Notes: generated by a model not told the origin, from the letters alone. A stretch of DNA of 22,131 bases from Apostichopus parvimensis (GCA_000934455.1 JXUT01147532.1:1-22131); one strand, 5' to 3'. Shown: positions 8,572 to 20,000, numbered from the stretch's first letter. Translations and numbers: made by a program.

Positions 8572-11500
8572 AAACTCTTCATCTCAAAAAACTTTTTTTT
8601 TACCATTTTTGTCTCCACCCTCTCTGAGCTATAACCTATGTCTTTCCACTGAAAAGACAAGATATGTACTGTATCTACAGCGTACCAGTGAAAGTTTCTC
8701 TTAGAATAACTGGTGCGCCCTCTATGGTTTCTTGGATTTGTATTCTCGTAAAAATGATATATAACTTCTCCTTTCTATTCTTTTTCGTTTTCTCTGTAAG
8801 AAATCGGATATCGTAATTTTTAAATGGTGTTCTTGTTTTATCAAGACTTATTTCATCAACCTAATGTTTCCGTAAGAACTCTCAAGGTATGGGTCTCATT
8901 ATGTTTTGTGTATTTTTTGTTCATGCAGTGGACTGAATAGAGTCGAATATTGGTTTATTCAGTCCCCTTTAGTTTCCATTATTCATCGAAAAGTGACTTT
9001 CCCTAGCAAAACGTGATGGCAAAAGACAACAACAGATATTTTGTTTGGCATGCTTAGAAACGCATACTTTTCAGTATACTAAAGTTTCTTCAGATCAAAT
9101 CATTTTGTTGCCAGAAGTAAAATAACATATACCCTACTGGATAATTGTGTTTTTGTTTTTGTTTTTTTAATCCTGATTCTGAGGCATAAGGATTTCAAAA
9201 AATTAAAATAGACCAGTTAACTGTAAAGCAAGGCGGTAAGTTTAAAGTCTTTCAATCTGAAAAATATCATGTACTTTTAATTCTGAAGCAAATATGGTAG
9301 CAGCCAGGGTTGTTATATAGGCTTTTAAAAATATGAAGCATTTGGCCTTTTCTTTAGACTTGTGCAGTTTGAAAAAAAATCATTTGGCTTTTTCTGAAAA
9401 AAATTGGCTTCTGTTTAAACTTTTCTTCCTGCAAAGCAGTATATATATTCCATACCTAGTGTTAATTTACTCTCCCAAAAGTTGTAAAAAAAACACATTT
9501 CTGGTGGCCTTTCAGTATATTTTGATTACACTTTGGCATTTTTAAAACTACATTTTTTTTCTAGCTGATTTTGGCTTTAAATGCTCGTGAAGTTCTACCA
9601 ACCCTGGAATTAGTCATCAGCATTTTATTCAGCATATTCAAAACTATCCCTCAAATAACCAATCTTGCCCGAGTTCAGAATCAGGTTAGAGGCTGGGACA
9701 AAACGTCGATTCTTCAAGTGTGTGTTATTGTTGAGTTTTCAAGTGCTGAGGTTTAACAACTGTATTGTAAATTGTCTAATTGTTTTTTTTCCTTCCTGGG
9801 AGGGTTATGCAGCTCTGGAAGCCCCTGCTGCCCTTAATGAATTACAACTCTCTTCATTATCATTCTCCATTTTTTGCTACCCCAAATATTAAATCCTTGA
9901 CTTAAAAAAGTCCTTGTTCTCACTGTTTTGACATCTTTGAAGCCTAGTCATTCTTGCTATGATATTATTAGATGTTAGATTTAGTGATGACTGATGGGAG
10001 ATGTAAAGTCTTCTTCGCATTATCTCTAGATGAAGATGCTGTTATTAAAAAGTCTTCTATTTGATGCATTTCATGTCTTTTTTTCTCAAAAGTACAACCA
10101 TTTTGTTTTTCTTTCACTATCAATGCAGCTTCTTTCAAACCACAGCAGGTTTTTTTTCCCCCCTTTTTGTTTGTGTGCCTTGTGTAAATCCAATGTCAAA
10201 GGCTGAGCCATTTGTCAGCTGATAAAGTGTTAAGGATTAACTGGTGAGAAAGTCGTCACTTTTTCATACGGACGGAGACAGAAGTGTTATTATATACATT
10301 AATTTGTAGTCACCAGTCGTTTGTATGTCATCAAAACTTTTCTATTGTATCCAGTAATTACATTGAACACATTCAGAGCTATGACTTCTTATATTGTACT
10401 AGTCAGTTGTGTAGTCAGTTTGATATTGTTATTCCACTTGAATGTATGGCAGCAGTCATTTTGTGTTGTGAGTATTGACCCTCATCAGAAATGCCAGGAG
10501 AGTACTAATTACCATGTGCCTGTAACGAAACAAACAAATACAACTCTTTGCATGATCAGATTGTGTTTTTGGATTCCTCTTTGTCTACGAGTGATGTTTG
10601 ATGGTCATTTGTACTTTGTAATTTGTAATTTGAGTCGGAAGAAGTATTAGGGTAGTTTACCCCGGTTCCATAGCTACTTGGTTTTATGATAGGCAGTTTT
10701 TCTAACCCCCACTTCGCCCAACCCCCTTGTTTGTACTTTCAATCACAACCTGATCTGGATAAGGTGGGGGTTTTTCCGTTGGAGGTACGATAATGTTTAA
10801 TGATATTTTCTTTCTTTATCAAGGTTTTTTGTACAAGCTAACGTTTCCATAATTACCGTGCACAGTACTAAATTTACTTGGCGACAGTGAAATTTTGTTT
10901 GCTAATCCAGAGGCCACAACACTTAAGGATTGAACTACTCTCATCATGACCAAAAAAAAAAAATGATCTTACCGTCGGGAACAGAAAGGTCGGGAATCTT
11001 GGATTCCACGATTATACAAGTGGCCTCTATTATACAATGTAACTCCCAACAGTTGCATGTTTTTCATTACGTCATTCAGTGAATAATTGGATTAGTTGAT
11101 ATCTGGTTTGGTTACTTGATTGCTCTGATGCTATAGGGCTCCAGGGCTTTTATCAATTGTTTCTCTGAAAACCAGGTAATTTGCATGTGGTCAGCACTTT
11201 GCCTACCTGTGCTGTATGAAAAGGTATCCCGGAATTTGTATAATAACTGCGATAACTAGAAAGCCAGTTGGCTACGTGATTCCTTGCCATATAATTTCAA
11301 ATAACTATCTGACTAATGAATAGCAAGTGAGATAAATTTGTCTATAAAGAATTAAGTTAGAACCAGAAAAGATAAGATATTTCCAGCTCTTATTTGTAGC
11401 ATTACCCAGTGGGCATCAACCGTTTCATTCACTGCAAGGATTTTACAAGTATAGACTTTTTATTTCAAAATGTTTCAATATCCAGAAAGAAGTCTTTCTA

Positions 11501-11674
11501 TGTGAAATATAGACAGATATAGATAGATGTGTTGACAAACTCAGCTCTGCCACCTTGCTACCATCCCTTTAATAACTGTTATTAATGAATGAGCCTCTTC
11601 ATGACATTAGTTGATAAATGTGATATATTATTTCGCCACATCATAGAGAAAATGGCAAATTTTGAGCCCATTTG
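8572..11674. other. PRDX6 3' flank (probable 3' UTR, extent unknown) and intergenic sequence
   Basis: AT- and T-rich sequence directly after the PRDX6 stop. The first part is presumably 3' UTR; one candidate hexamer is ATTAAA at 9888-9893, but nothing here fixes the cleavage site. Short open frames at 9333-9892 and 10284-10650 lack splice context and similarity to any protein I recognise. No RNA gene was seen. Confidence 0.6.
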
Positions 11675-12296
11675 TTAAAGCAGCATTTTGCGTTTGGTCG
11701 CCGTTTTCTACTTTTTTGACATGTCCATCAATTTTTTTTACATATATCAATCACAAAACAGCAAACTAAGATATCAGCCAAGTTTTTCGCTGCCAACATC
11801 GTTAATTGGCGAGAAATTAAGGATATTTGCAGATAAAGAGAAAGGTGTCCACGACAAAATTCCACATTAAAAATTAATCGCATACAGTTCCCCCAAACCC
11901 ACTAGTTTGAATTCAACCAATCAGAGATGCAGGTTTAGTCATGAGCCATTGCTAAAAATAGATTCAAGACTGCGTTGGTACAACCAGGGAGTTGTTATGG
12001 AATTCCCTGGTTCAACTGCCATATAGACTACACAAATCAAGCTTGGTGTTGTATTACGTATTGGTCAATGACGTTCGTAGTGTTTAAATATTCATATTAT
12101 GGACGAAGTTTATTGGGATCCCAACGGAAAATATCTTGGAGAAAAACAAAGTTGAAAAGTTGCAAATTTTTCGACTTTCATGCCACCATTTGAAGTAAGA
12201 TTTAAATAGATAAGCTAGTTATGTATGTCGTTATGGCATAGTGGAGCCAGTGAGGTTGAGAAATATCATAGAAAAGGACGCAAAATGCTGCTTTAA
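11675..12296. mobile_element. MITE, 614 bp, 15-bp terminal inverted repeats, TTAA target duplication
   Basis: The left end AGCAGCATTTTGCGT (11679-11693) is exactly inverted by ACGCAAAATGCTGCT (12278-12292). Both ends are flanked by TTAA (11675-11678 and 12293-12296). There is no transposase frame inside, so it is non-autonomous. A TTAA duplication is the hallmark of piggyBac-type transposition, though piggyBac ends usually begin CCC, so the family is open. If the TIR is taken to include TTAA, a TA-duplicating mariner-like element is the alternative. A central 9-bp inverted repeat lies at 11982-12012. Confidence 0.85.
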
Positions 12297-12439
12297 GATA
12301 ATCTGTTGACCCTGTGAAGCTCAGAGGGCAAAAACCGATAAGGCCCCCTCCCCTCTGAGTGTGTTAAGGATTATCAACAGACTGAAGCAGTTTTTATTTC
12401 CTGAATAACTATGTTCATTGAAGACCTACAGAGCACCTT
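12297..12439. other. short unassigned intergenic stretch
   Basis: Nothing recognisable. It separates the MITE from the modular repeat region. Confidence 0.5.
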
Positions 12440-12608
12440 CACAAAATCAATAGATCACGCTATGTTTGCACGTACATATCAAGTTTGAAGTCCATCCAAC
12501 TTTGTAATACTGAAATATCGTGTTTACAAGGTGTTCTGTTTGACCTGTTGACATCAAATGACCTTTGACATTCATAAACTAGAGCACCAATGGTGCAGAG
12601 CTCATACC
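12440..12608. mobile_element. fragment of a dispersed element ending in a hairpin
   Basis: Contains ATCAAGTTTGAAGTCCATCC and AATATCGTGTTTACAAGGTG, then TGACCTTTGACA (12559-12570), and ends with a GCACC-AAT-GGTGC hairpin (12584-12596) and AGCTCATACC. The same order of words occurs at about 13850-13965, so this is one copy of a repeated sequence. It may be the end of a non-autonomous transposon or SINE-like unit; the class is not resolved. Confidence 0.55.
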
Positions 12609-13229
12609 TTTTCGAGCTCAAAAATGTAGGGCCCACAAAACTTTATGGCCCACCAAATTTCAGGCCATTTTTCAGATTCCACCAATTTTGGGCCCATGAG
12701 GCCAAACATTTTAGGTTCAAAGACAAATTTATACCCCTAGCTCAAAACGGCGATAACCCCCCCCCCCTTCCGTTAGCAGAATCCTGGCCACACCACTGGC
12801 TATAATTCCTATTTTCCCCCTTTAAATCCTATTTTACCCACTCTCTCAAACAATACCACTAACCTACCCTATTAAACTATCTCCCCTCTACCTGAGCAGA
12901 CATAACTTCACAAGCACGCCTTCCCAAAATTTTGGCTGGCTGCCTACATACATCAGGCTCAAAGACTTCTAAGAATCGGCAAGTGCTGATTGGCTATAGG
13001 GCTATCATGCTTACAGTTCAACAGTTAATAACAACTCCCAATCCTGCTTTAATTCCACTAACAGCCTCTGCAGAGCTTAACCACAAATGTAAACAAACAC
13101 TGCAAAGACTGGGAGACAAATTAAAGGAGCTTTGGCAAAAAGGTGAAGGCTCAGATTTTTTTATACAATGGGGATTAATTGTAATTAATTAACTTTTGAC
13201 CAAAAATTATTAGGCATCACTTTATTCAG
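12609..13229. other. unassigned intergenic stretch between repeat modules
   Basis: Holds a run of 13 C near 12757 and repeated words GGCCCACAAAA, GGCCCACCAAA and GGGCCCATGAGG at 12630-12700. A 86-codon open frame at 12932-13192 has no recognisable similarity, and I do not call it a gene. The stretch may be an insertion between the flanking repeat copies. Confidence 0.45.
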
Positions 13230-13825
13230 ACATACACAATCCAACATTCATCAGTTCCAACTTTGAATGTGATCAATCAAAATCTTGAAGAGATTGAGAT
13301 ATTTGAAAATATTACAAAGAATGACCCCCGATGACCCCCTAAATGACATTTGACCTCAATTTTCCGAACACCCCTCGTAACCCTTATCCCGAGGAACATT
13401 GTGACCAAGTTTCATTATAACTGGCCATACACTGTACGAACGGCAGTAATTTGAAAATATAGGGCCGCGGCCCGGGCCACAAAAGACCCCTAGTTGATCT
13501 TTGATCTCAAATTCATGAACACCCTGAAGGTAAAACTACCATAGTACTATCGTGACAAACCCTCAACATTGTACCATCAAATCTGTAGAAGCATTTTGCG
13601 TATTTCCACAAAATGGCCCATTACGGCCCACAAGTGACCTTTGACTCCAAATTTCGGACCATCTCTGATGGCCCTATACCCAATGGTCCTTGTGTCCAAG
13701 TTGCATGAAATTCCATTAAACACTGTGCGAGTGGGAGCGGTTTTACCAATTGTTGACGGATAGAGTGATAGAGTGATAGAGGCCGCACTGTAACAATAGC
13801 TCACACCAGCATGCTGGTATGAGCT
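13230..13825. mobile_element. modular non-autonomous repeat element, three modules of about 145 bp
   Basis: Module marks TTGACCTCAA (13350), TTGATCTCAA (13501) and TTGACTCCAA (13641) are 151 and 140 bp apart. Each is followed by a sequence like (C)CGAACACCCC and then CAATGGTCCTTGTGTCCAAG-like or equivalent (GAACATTGTGACCAAGTTTC). The end has an 8-bp GATAGAGT tandem (13758-13781), GGCCGCACTGTAACAATAGC, and a 28-bp near-palindrome (13798-13825). I recognise the general style of such elements from marine invertebrate genomes but cannot name the family. Confidence 0.6.
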
Positions 13826-14165
13826 AAAAACACTGCAGATCGTCTACTCACCAACGGCAAGCTACACACCAAGTTTGAACTTTGTGCATCTTCCACTTGA
13901 AATATTGTGTGAACAATGTTTTCAGATTTTCACCCCTACTAACCCCAAATGACCTTTGACCAATACTAACAACAATCACACCAGTTCTACTTTAGGGGTG
14001 AACCTGCATACAAAATATGACATGTACCCCGGTTATCCTTCTGAAGTCAGAGCATTTATGAGTAAGTGTCACACAAACACACCATTGCATAGATTCCTTC
14101 TGCCTTTGGCAAGGAATCAAACGCAGGGGAATCAAACACTGAGGATTGAGGAAAAGATGAGAAAG
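13826..14165. repeat. further copy of the dispersed repeat
   Basis: CTACACACCAAGTTTGAACT and GAAATATTGTGTGAACAATG parallel the words at 12475-12540. A perfect TGACCTTTGACC (13950-13961) follows. The remaining part (GTGAACCTGCATACAAAATA, TCTGAAGTCAGAGCATTTAT) reads like a continuation of the same family. Confidence 0.5.
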
Positions 14166-14196
14166 AGACAATAGTTTGTAGTGCTACAATAAGTCC

Positions 14197-14202
14197 TTTA
14201 TT
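14197..14202 (-). terminator. candidate poly(A) signal AATAAA of the PRRC2-like gene
   Basis: TTTATT on + is AATAAA on -, followed in the transcript sense by GGACTTATTGTAGC. It lies 2.6 kb below the stop codon at 16797, at the end of a long T-rich (transcript sense) stretch and just before the repeat region. A nearer candidate is at 16580-16585. Which is used cannot be told from sequence alone. Confidence 0.4.
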
Positions 14203-16796
14203 AACTTCTTGAGTGTTTGGCATCGTCAAAAGCATATGACCTCTAGACTTCTTACATATCATTTATATGTACAACCACCTTGATATGCCACAAAAAACTC
14301 GTCCTCGTTTTAAGATCTGAGCTTTTTAAACAGAGATACCAATGAGACCATACAATCTTGAGCCCATTTTTTAAACCGAGTGATAAATGCCACTCGTGAA
14401 TTGTACAGAGAGGCTTCACACACATAAACTGATCACATCACAGAAGATGACGATGATAATGATGATGATGATATAAATGGACTCTATACAGGTAAAGTGT
14501 TGAATCATTTACATTGAAGTGATACCATTGTGGAATAATTGTCGTCCAACGGTACCCGTGGTAAAACAGTCGGCCTCCTTGCAAAAGTTACGACTGCCGC
14601 AGTTACCCTCAACTATTAACAGATCAACACAAAAAGAGAATGGGAAAAAAACAAAAATGGCTTCGTCGTTTTTTGACGAACTACCTCGCAAAGGCTTGGC
14701 ATGCTACCTACTAAAAGATATAACATTCATTTTTTTTTTTAGAAGCATGACCCTTCTTTTGTTGGGTGTTATGTACACTGAAGACGGAAGTTAGAACCAC
14801 TAAAGATCAACGCTATGCAACTTGAAACGATCTGGTCGAGAAGGAGAAAGAGAGAAGATATAAAGAAATAATTTAAATAAACTTCAATCCAAGCACAAAA
14901 TTCTCCACTTAAACCAGCTCAAAGGGAAGAAAAAAAACAAAACATTCACATGGCTAAACTTTTATCAAACAGTGCAAAAACAAAGGTTAAACGCACTTGT
15001 ATGGAAAACAGAAAATACCAATAGAAAAACTTCCATCTACAAGAAGAGATGACGCCATACGAAAAATTTTCATTAATTTTTACATTAATAAAAAAAAAAA
15101 ATCTCCAAAAAAAATTGGGGAATAAACAAATGATTATTATATGCTCATTATGGAAATACTGATGCTCAACAATGAAAGTATTTTTTCAAACAGTAATTCA
15201 CCACTGCTAATTATTAACGTTTAATTATTATTGATAACGAAGTGAGTACAATGTGTACAATGATTGATTAGCCTTTCTCAACTATGACTGACAAAGATTC
15301 TGAAATGATAAGAGAAGTTGTAAAAAAGGAAAACAAAAAAACAATCAGTTTTTAATACCACCGATCGATAGTAACTTTCAATGCGTACGTAAGGCTACAT
15401 AATTACATGAATCTCTGGGATTCTTAAATAGTTTTCTTAAATTTTTAGATATTGTAACCAAAAAACAAAGTAATTCAACCAAGTATTAACAATAAACAAT
15501 CGTTGTAACACTTTAACAATTTTAAATACTATAGGGTAGTTTGGAAAGAGGCCAGATGACCCTCATCTACACCGGCTTCAAATTACTGCAGCGTTTTAAA
15601 CAGTTCTTCACACACTGTCTCAAAATTTAAATTTGAACAAACAAACAAACAAATATGAACAAATGAACTAAGCAAAACTTGCTTAAAGTCTGAAAATTTT
15701 CCTACACATTTTCACAAATTCAGATAAAAAAAGGAAAAAAGGAAAAGAAAAAAAAAGAATTGCATTCCAAATACATAAAGGCAAAGAAATGAAAACAAGA
15801 CATTGATTGAGTGAGCACCCACTAAAGAATTCCACTACATTTGAAAAGATGATTTTTTTTTTATGTTTTATGTGCACACCAACTATAATCCTGTTCTGGA
15901 TGCCTTTGTCGCTCAACAACAGTACAAAAATGAATCAAGGAAAGTGAAAAAAAAAAAAAAAACCCAAAACACTAAGGCAAAACACAGCCATTGTGCTCTG
16001 GAGGTTTAAAGGCAAAAAGAAAAAGTCCATGAGAAAACAATCAGCCCCCACCCACCCCCCTCCTCCTTCCCAGGGTTTGACTTCCAAAAATAATTGAAGT
16101 AAATATCATGTTAATAAACAATATCCAGTTCAGTTTTCCACACACCAATTTTTTTTTTGTTAACTGCTCATTCCTCAAAGCCAAATATTTACACTGAAAT
16201 TTTTGTCTGCCTTCTATTCTTTTCATTTCTTATTAGTTCTTATTATTAGTACAACTTGCTGAATGGAAGAAACTTTTCAGGTTTTTTGCTACAAAATTCA
16301 GAATGCAACATTTCACCCACAAATGGCAAACGATACAAGTGCATGAAGACGACAACATCAACACTTAGAGTGTATCGCTGTAGTGAAGGTTATAACGAGA
16401 GAAGTTGCATCTTTTGAAATCCGCACAACCTCGACAGAACATCTTAAAATAAGCTAAGAGGTTTCATTTCCTTCCATCAGCAATAGACACAATTCTATTT
16501 TTCGCCGATGAAAGAGTCTTTACGAAGTGCTCCTGTGCATATCAAACTTGACGTAATAATAGTAATCATATTATGCGTCTTTATTTTTGTCACCAGTCCA
16601 CAAACAAGGCAAGCACAATTTTGCCCCTCCCCCCTGTTGAGACCTGAAATGTTGCCAGTTTTCACCCATTTCTTTTTGCTTTTTTTTTCAAATTCCTCTC
16701 TTAAATCAATAGAAATAAATAGATAGATAGATCGGAGGGGGGAACAAATTTAACTTCTCTTCAATTGAGCTATGGGTTCATAAATTAATCCATCAA
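14203..16796 (-). other. probable long 3' UTR of the PRRC2-like gene
   Basis: A 2.6-kb stretch below the stop codon, rich in A-runs on + (U-runs in the transcript), with a GAT microsatellite (14447-14472) and a short GATA tract (16717-16731). No open frame looks coding and no other gene is seen. The lower boundary is set only by the candidate AATAAA at 14197; a shorter UTR ending near 16560 is possible. Confidence 0.45.
14447..14472. repeat. (GAT)n microsatellite
   Basis: About eight GAT/GAC/AAT triplets (GATGACGATGATAATGATGA...). It is short and imperfect. Confidence 0.8.
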
Positions 16797-17006
16797 CTAC
16801 TTCCCCTTTCCATCAGTTTTGCCGCCAGATGATTCCTTCTTCTGTGTCTTGGTTCTATCGAGCTGGTCAATCTCCTCCTGGTCGAGCTTTGCAAAGTAAG
16901 CCTTCGTCGAGGCCAACAAGTCCTTCCTCTCCTGGGCCTGTTTTGTCCTAAGTTCCTCTTCGGTTAACCGTTTCTTTGGCTCCTGTGGGATGTACTTCTT
17001 TTCATT
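16797..17006 (-). CDS. PRRC2-like terminal coding exon, charged helical tail
   Basis: The acceptor GGGTACACAG precedes AAT at 17006. It encodes 69 residues: NEKKYIPQEPKKR, then a probable amphipathic helix LTEEELRTKQAQERKDLLAS and TKAYFAKLDQEEIDQLDRTK, then a Lys/Gly/Ser tail ending GKGK and TAG (16797-16799). Unlike the rest of the protein it looks ordered, which suggests a conserved binding element. Confidence 0.85.
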   Translation of the reverse strand, partial: NEKKYIPQEPKKRLTEEELRTKQAQERKDLLASTKAYFAKLDQEEIDQLDRTKTQKKESSGGKTDGKGK

Positions 17007-20000
17007 CTGTGTACCCAAAAAGAAGAGTCATGTAAATACCAACAATTCGACACAACAAAATTATTGAAGATTGATATATTCGATAACCCCTCCCAAACTG
17101 TCTGGCCCTTTATCTAGAGAAAACCTTTCTTTGCGGACATACTGAAACAAACTTTTGAAGATATCAACTTTTTTAGAGATTTGGAGGAATAATGAACCAG
17201 CGCTTACCAAAATATTCATAAACCATGAGACAAACATTTTCTTGTTGGCAAGAAGAGGGCGACAAAAGATTCTGAACATGACTAGCCTAAATCTCAGGGC
17301 AAGTCTAAATAAGACCTTATTCAGTTTTATTCTTTTTAAATTATGGTTCAACCTCCTCTGATCGATCCATCATTCACGACACTGAAAGACTGACAAGTTT
17401 TAGACCTCCGATTAAGATCGACATTGTTAACGATGAATTTCCTTTGGATGGGTATAAATCTTTCCAAGATTTTTTTGGTTTTGTTTTTTAATAGTGGTGA
17501 TAATAATGCCTACAGAATAATTTCAATGAGAGTGTATTTTTTTCTTACCCTATTTGGGAATACCAGCTTGCTCGGGGCACCGTTTCTGCTGACATTTGTC
17601 TGAGGTTTCTTGAAGTTGTCATTTTGCTTTGGTTGCTCCTGGTTGTGTCCTCCTCCTCTACCACTACTACCTCCTACTTTGTTGGACTTGACACCGGGAT
17701 GCTGCGATGGTGGTGGCGCCGATGACGATGTCGGAGGAGGAATCTGCTGCTGCTGTTGTTGCTGCTGCTGCTGTAGGAGATGTGGAGGAGCTCTGTATCG
17801 CATGGTCTGCGTGTTGAGACCACCTCCGGGGGCCGAAAACCGCATCATTGGTCCGAGAGGGTGAGGATGGTTCATCATGGGTGGTTGCGGACCCATCATA
17901 TGCCTGGGAAACTGAGCACCTCCAGGCCTTACCCTAAAGCTGCCGAGAGGCGGTTGGTTGTTGGGGTTCATCCTGTTGCCATGATTTGATGATGGTAGAC
18001 TCTTGGGTCTTTTGTTCATCTGATGGTCAGGCAGTGATGGGAGTGGCATACCGTGCGGTTGGGAGTGGGAAATCTTCAGACCGTCCTCTTTTCTGTTGGT
18101 GTATGGTCCGTGGTCCCTACTTCCTCTGGTGTCTCCTCCCCTGGAGTGATGATGATCGTTGCCATCCTTCAAGGCAGGCTCCTCCGGTCTCTTATCCGTA
18201 TTGGAGGCCGATGGTGACGACGATGATCTGGAGGGTAACTGTTGCAAGTCAGCTTGTTTGGAGGGCGACATGCTACGCATCTCACTCTCGACCGGTAGCG
18301 GGATGTTAGGATGACTTGACATAGATGTCTGAGAGAACGTAAGGTGAGGTTCCACCTTGGGGTTCGTCGTGATCGGGATGGGCATCACCGCAGATGAGGA
18401 AGGGATGCCGGATGAATATGGTGAACTGACAGGTTCAGAGAAGGCAGATGATTTTGACTGAAACACGCTAGATGAAACAGGGCTGTAGGAGGAGAACGCT
18501 GTCCCAGAGGATGGAAAGTCCGGCCGGGGTGGGGGCATGCCATCACCTTTTACCATGGCGTCAAACTGACTTGCAGCAGCGGGGCCTTTATCATCCAGGA
18601 AATGGAGTGACCCCTGCCTCACTGATGGTTGTTTCATGAAAACGTCCGCATCCTTGTGTGGTTTCCTAAACGGATCATCTTGGGTAGGGTAGGCGCTGAG
18701 AGTCATCATGCCGGCCGATGAGGCTGGCATGCCCATCGGCTCTGGGACACTACTCGTGGCGGCGCCGACGGCGCTGCCCGTCAGGTACGCGGGTTGTTCA
18801 AAACCGGGCCTCTTGGCCGGATTGAATGGCTTGGCATCAGCATGCAAGGAGAGGTAGCTGCCAACCTTGTGCTCCATTTGCGACTTCTTCTCATAGTACG
18901 GCATCATCACGGTCGGCTTCTCCGTCCGGCTCATGCCGATGTGCCGCGGTTGGAACTTGCCGATACTGTTTTGGTTGGTGTAAGACTGCATGTGGGGCGC
19001 AGACTGCTGGATGCTTCCTTGACTTGCCTGGTTGACATAGTGAACAGGACTGGGAGCTAGGGCCAAATGCTGCAGGTTCCCAACAGCTGAGGAAAGTTCA
19101 GACGCAGGGTTTCCTTGGAATGAGTTGAACAAGTTGGCAGTTGCAGGCCTCTGCGTTGCCGAGATCGACTGAGCCGGTGCATTGTTATGTCCCAAGAAAG
19201 ACGTTTGAGGTTGTCCATAGCCAGGCTGTATCGATGCAATGATTGGCCCACTCAACACGGATTGACTGCCAATAGGATTGGTAGCTCTTTGCTTTGTATA
19301 TGATGAAGAAAAGAAAAGACAATGGAATCAATGTAATCTTGCCTTACCCAACCATGTACATACTGCACTTTCCACTATCAACCTTGTACAAACCGCATTT
19401 TCTTCTATCAACCTTGTACAAACTGCACTTTCTACTTTCAACCATGTACAAACTGCATTTTCTACTACCAACCATGTACACACTGCACTATCTATCAACC
19501 TTGTACAAACTGCACTTTCTACTATCAACCATGTACAAACCTCACTTTCTACTATCAACCATGTACAAACCTCACTTTCTACTATTAACCATGTACAAAC
19601 TGCACTTTCTACTACCATGTACAAACCTCACTTTCTACTACCAACCATGTACAAAACGCACTTTCTACTATCAACCATGTACAAACCACACTTTCTACTA
19701 TCAACCTTGTACAAACTGCACTTTCTTTTCATCTGGTTAAGTGATATCCTGGTGGCTGAAGTTGATTGCTTTACAAATATGCTGGAAATTGGTCTGCATC
19801 TATTTATATATATATAGGTCAAAACCACACACTCATTGCATTTTGTATGGTAAACTTGAAGTTGTCAATATTGGTGGTAATTTGTGCAATGCATATGGCA
19901 ACAGCTGAACTGATGAATGCATGTGTTGACATTCCTGTACCTTAAAGGCTTTTGGTATCGTTATAACGTACGGGTATAAATACAATACTTTCGTCCTTAC

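Noticed and set aside
12932-13192. 86-codon open frame in intergenic sequence
   Set aside because: No recognisable domain, surrounded by repeats, and no promoter or splice evidence; length is within chance expectation.
14519-14794. 91-codon + strand open frame
   Set aside because: Low-complexity, no similarity, and it lies in the probable 3' UTR of the opposite-strand gene.
17610-19060. Several + strand open frames opposite the 581-codon exon
   Set aside because: They mirror the GC-rich coding strand of the PRRC2-like exon, giving poly-Cys and poly-Trp type sequences with no independent support.
19057-19251. Second - strand open frame inside the 581-codon exon
   Set aside because: It is a shifted frame of the spliced reading frame; the phase-0 acceptor at 19292 fixes the true frame.
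19270-19275. Alternative acceptor GGCAG for the 581-codon exon
   Set aside because: Using it would shift the frame relative to the phase-0 donor at 20000, and it is farther from the pyrimidine tract.
19278-19828. Overlapping open frames of 66-179 codons on both strands with repeated decapeptides
   Set aside because: They are produced by the stop-free 30-bp minisatellite inside an intron; frames exist on both strands at once.
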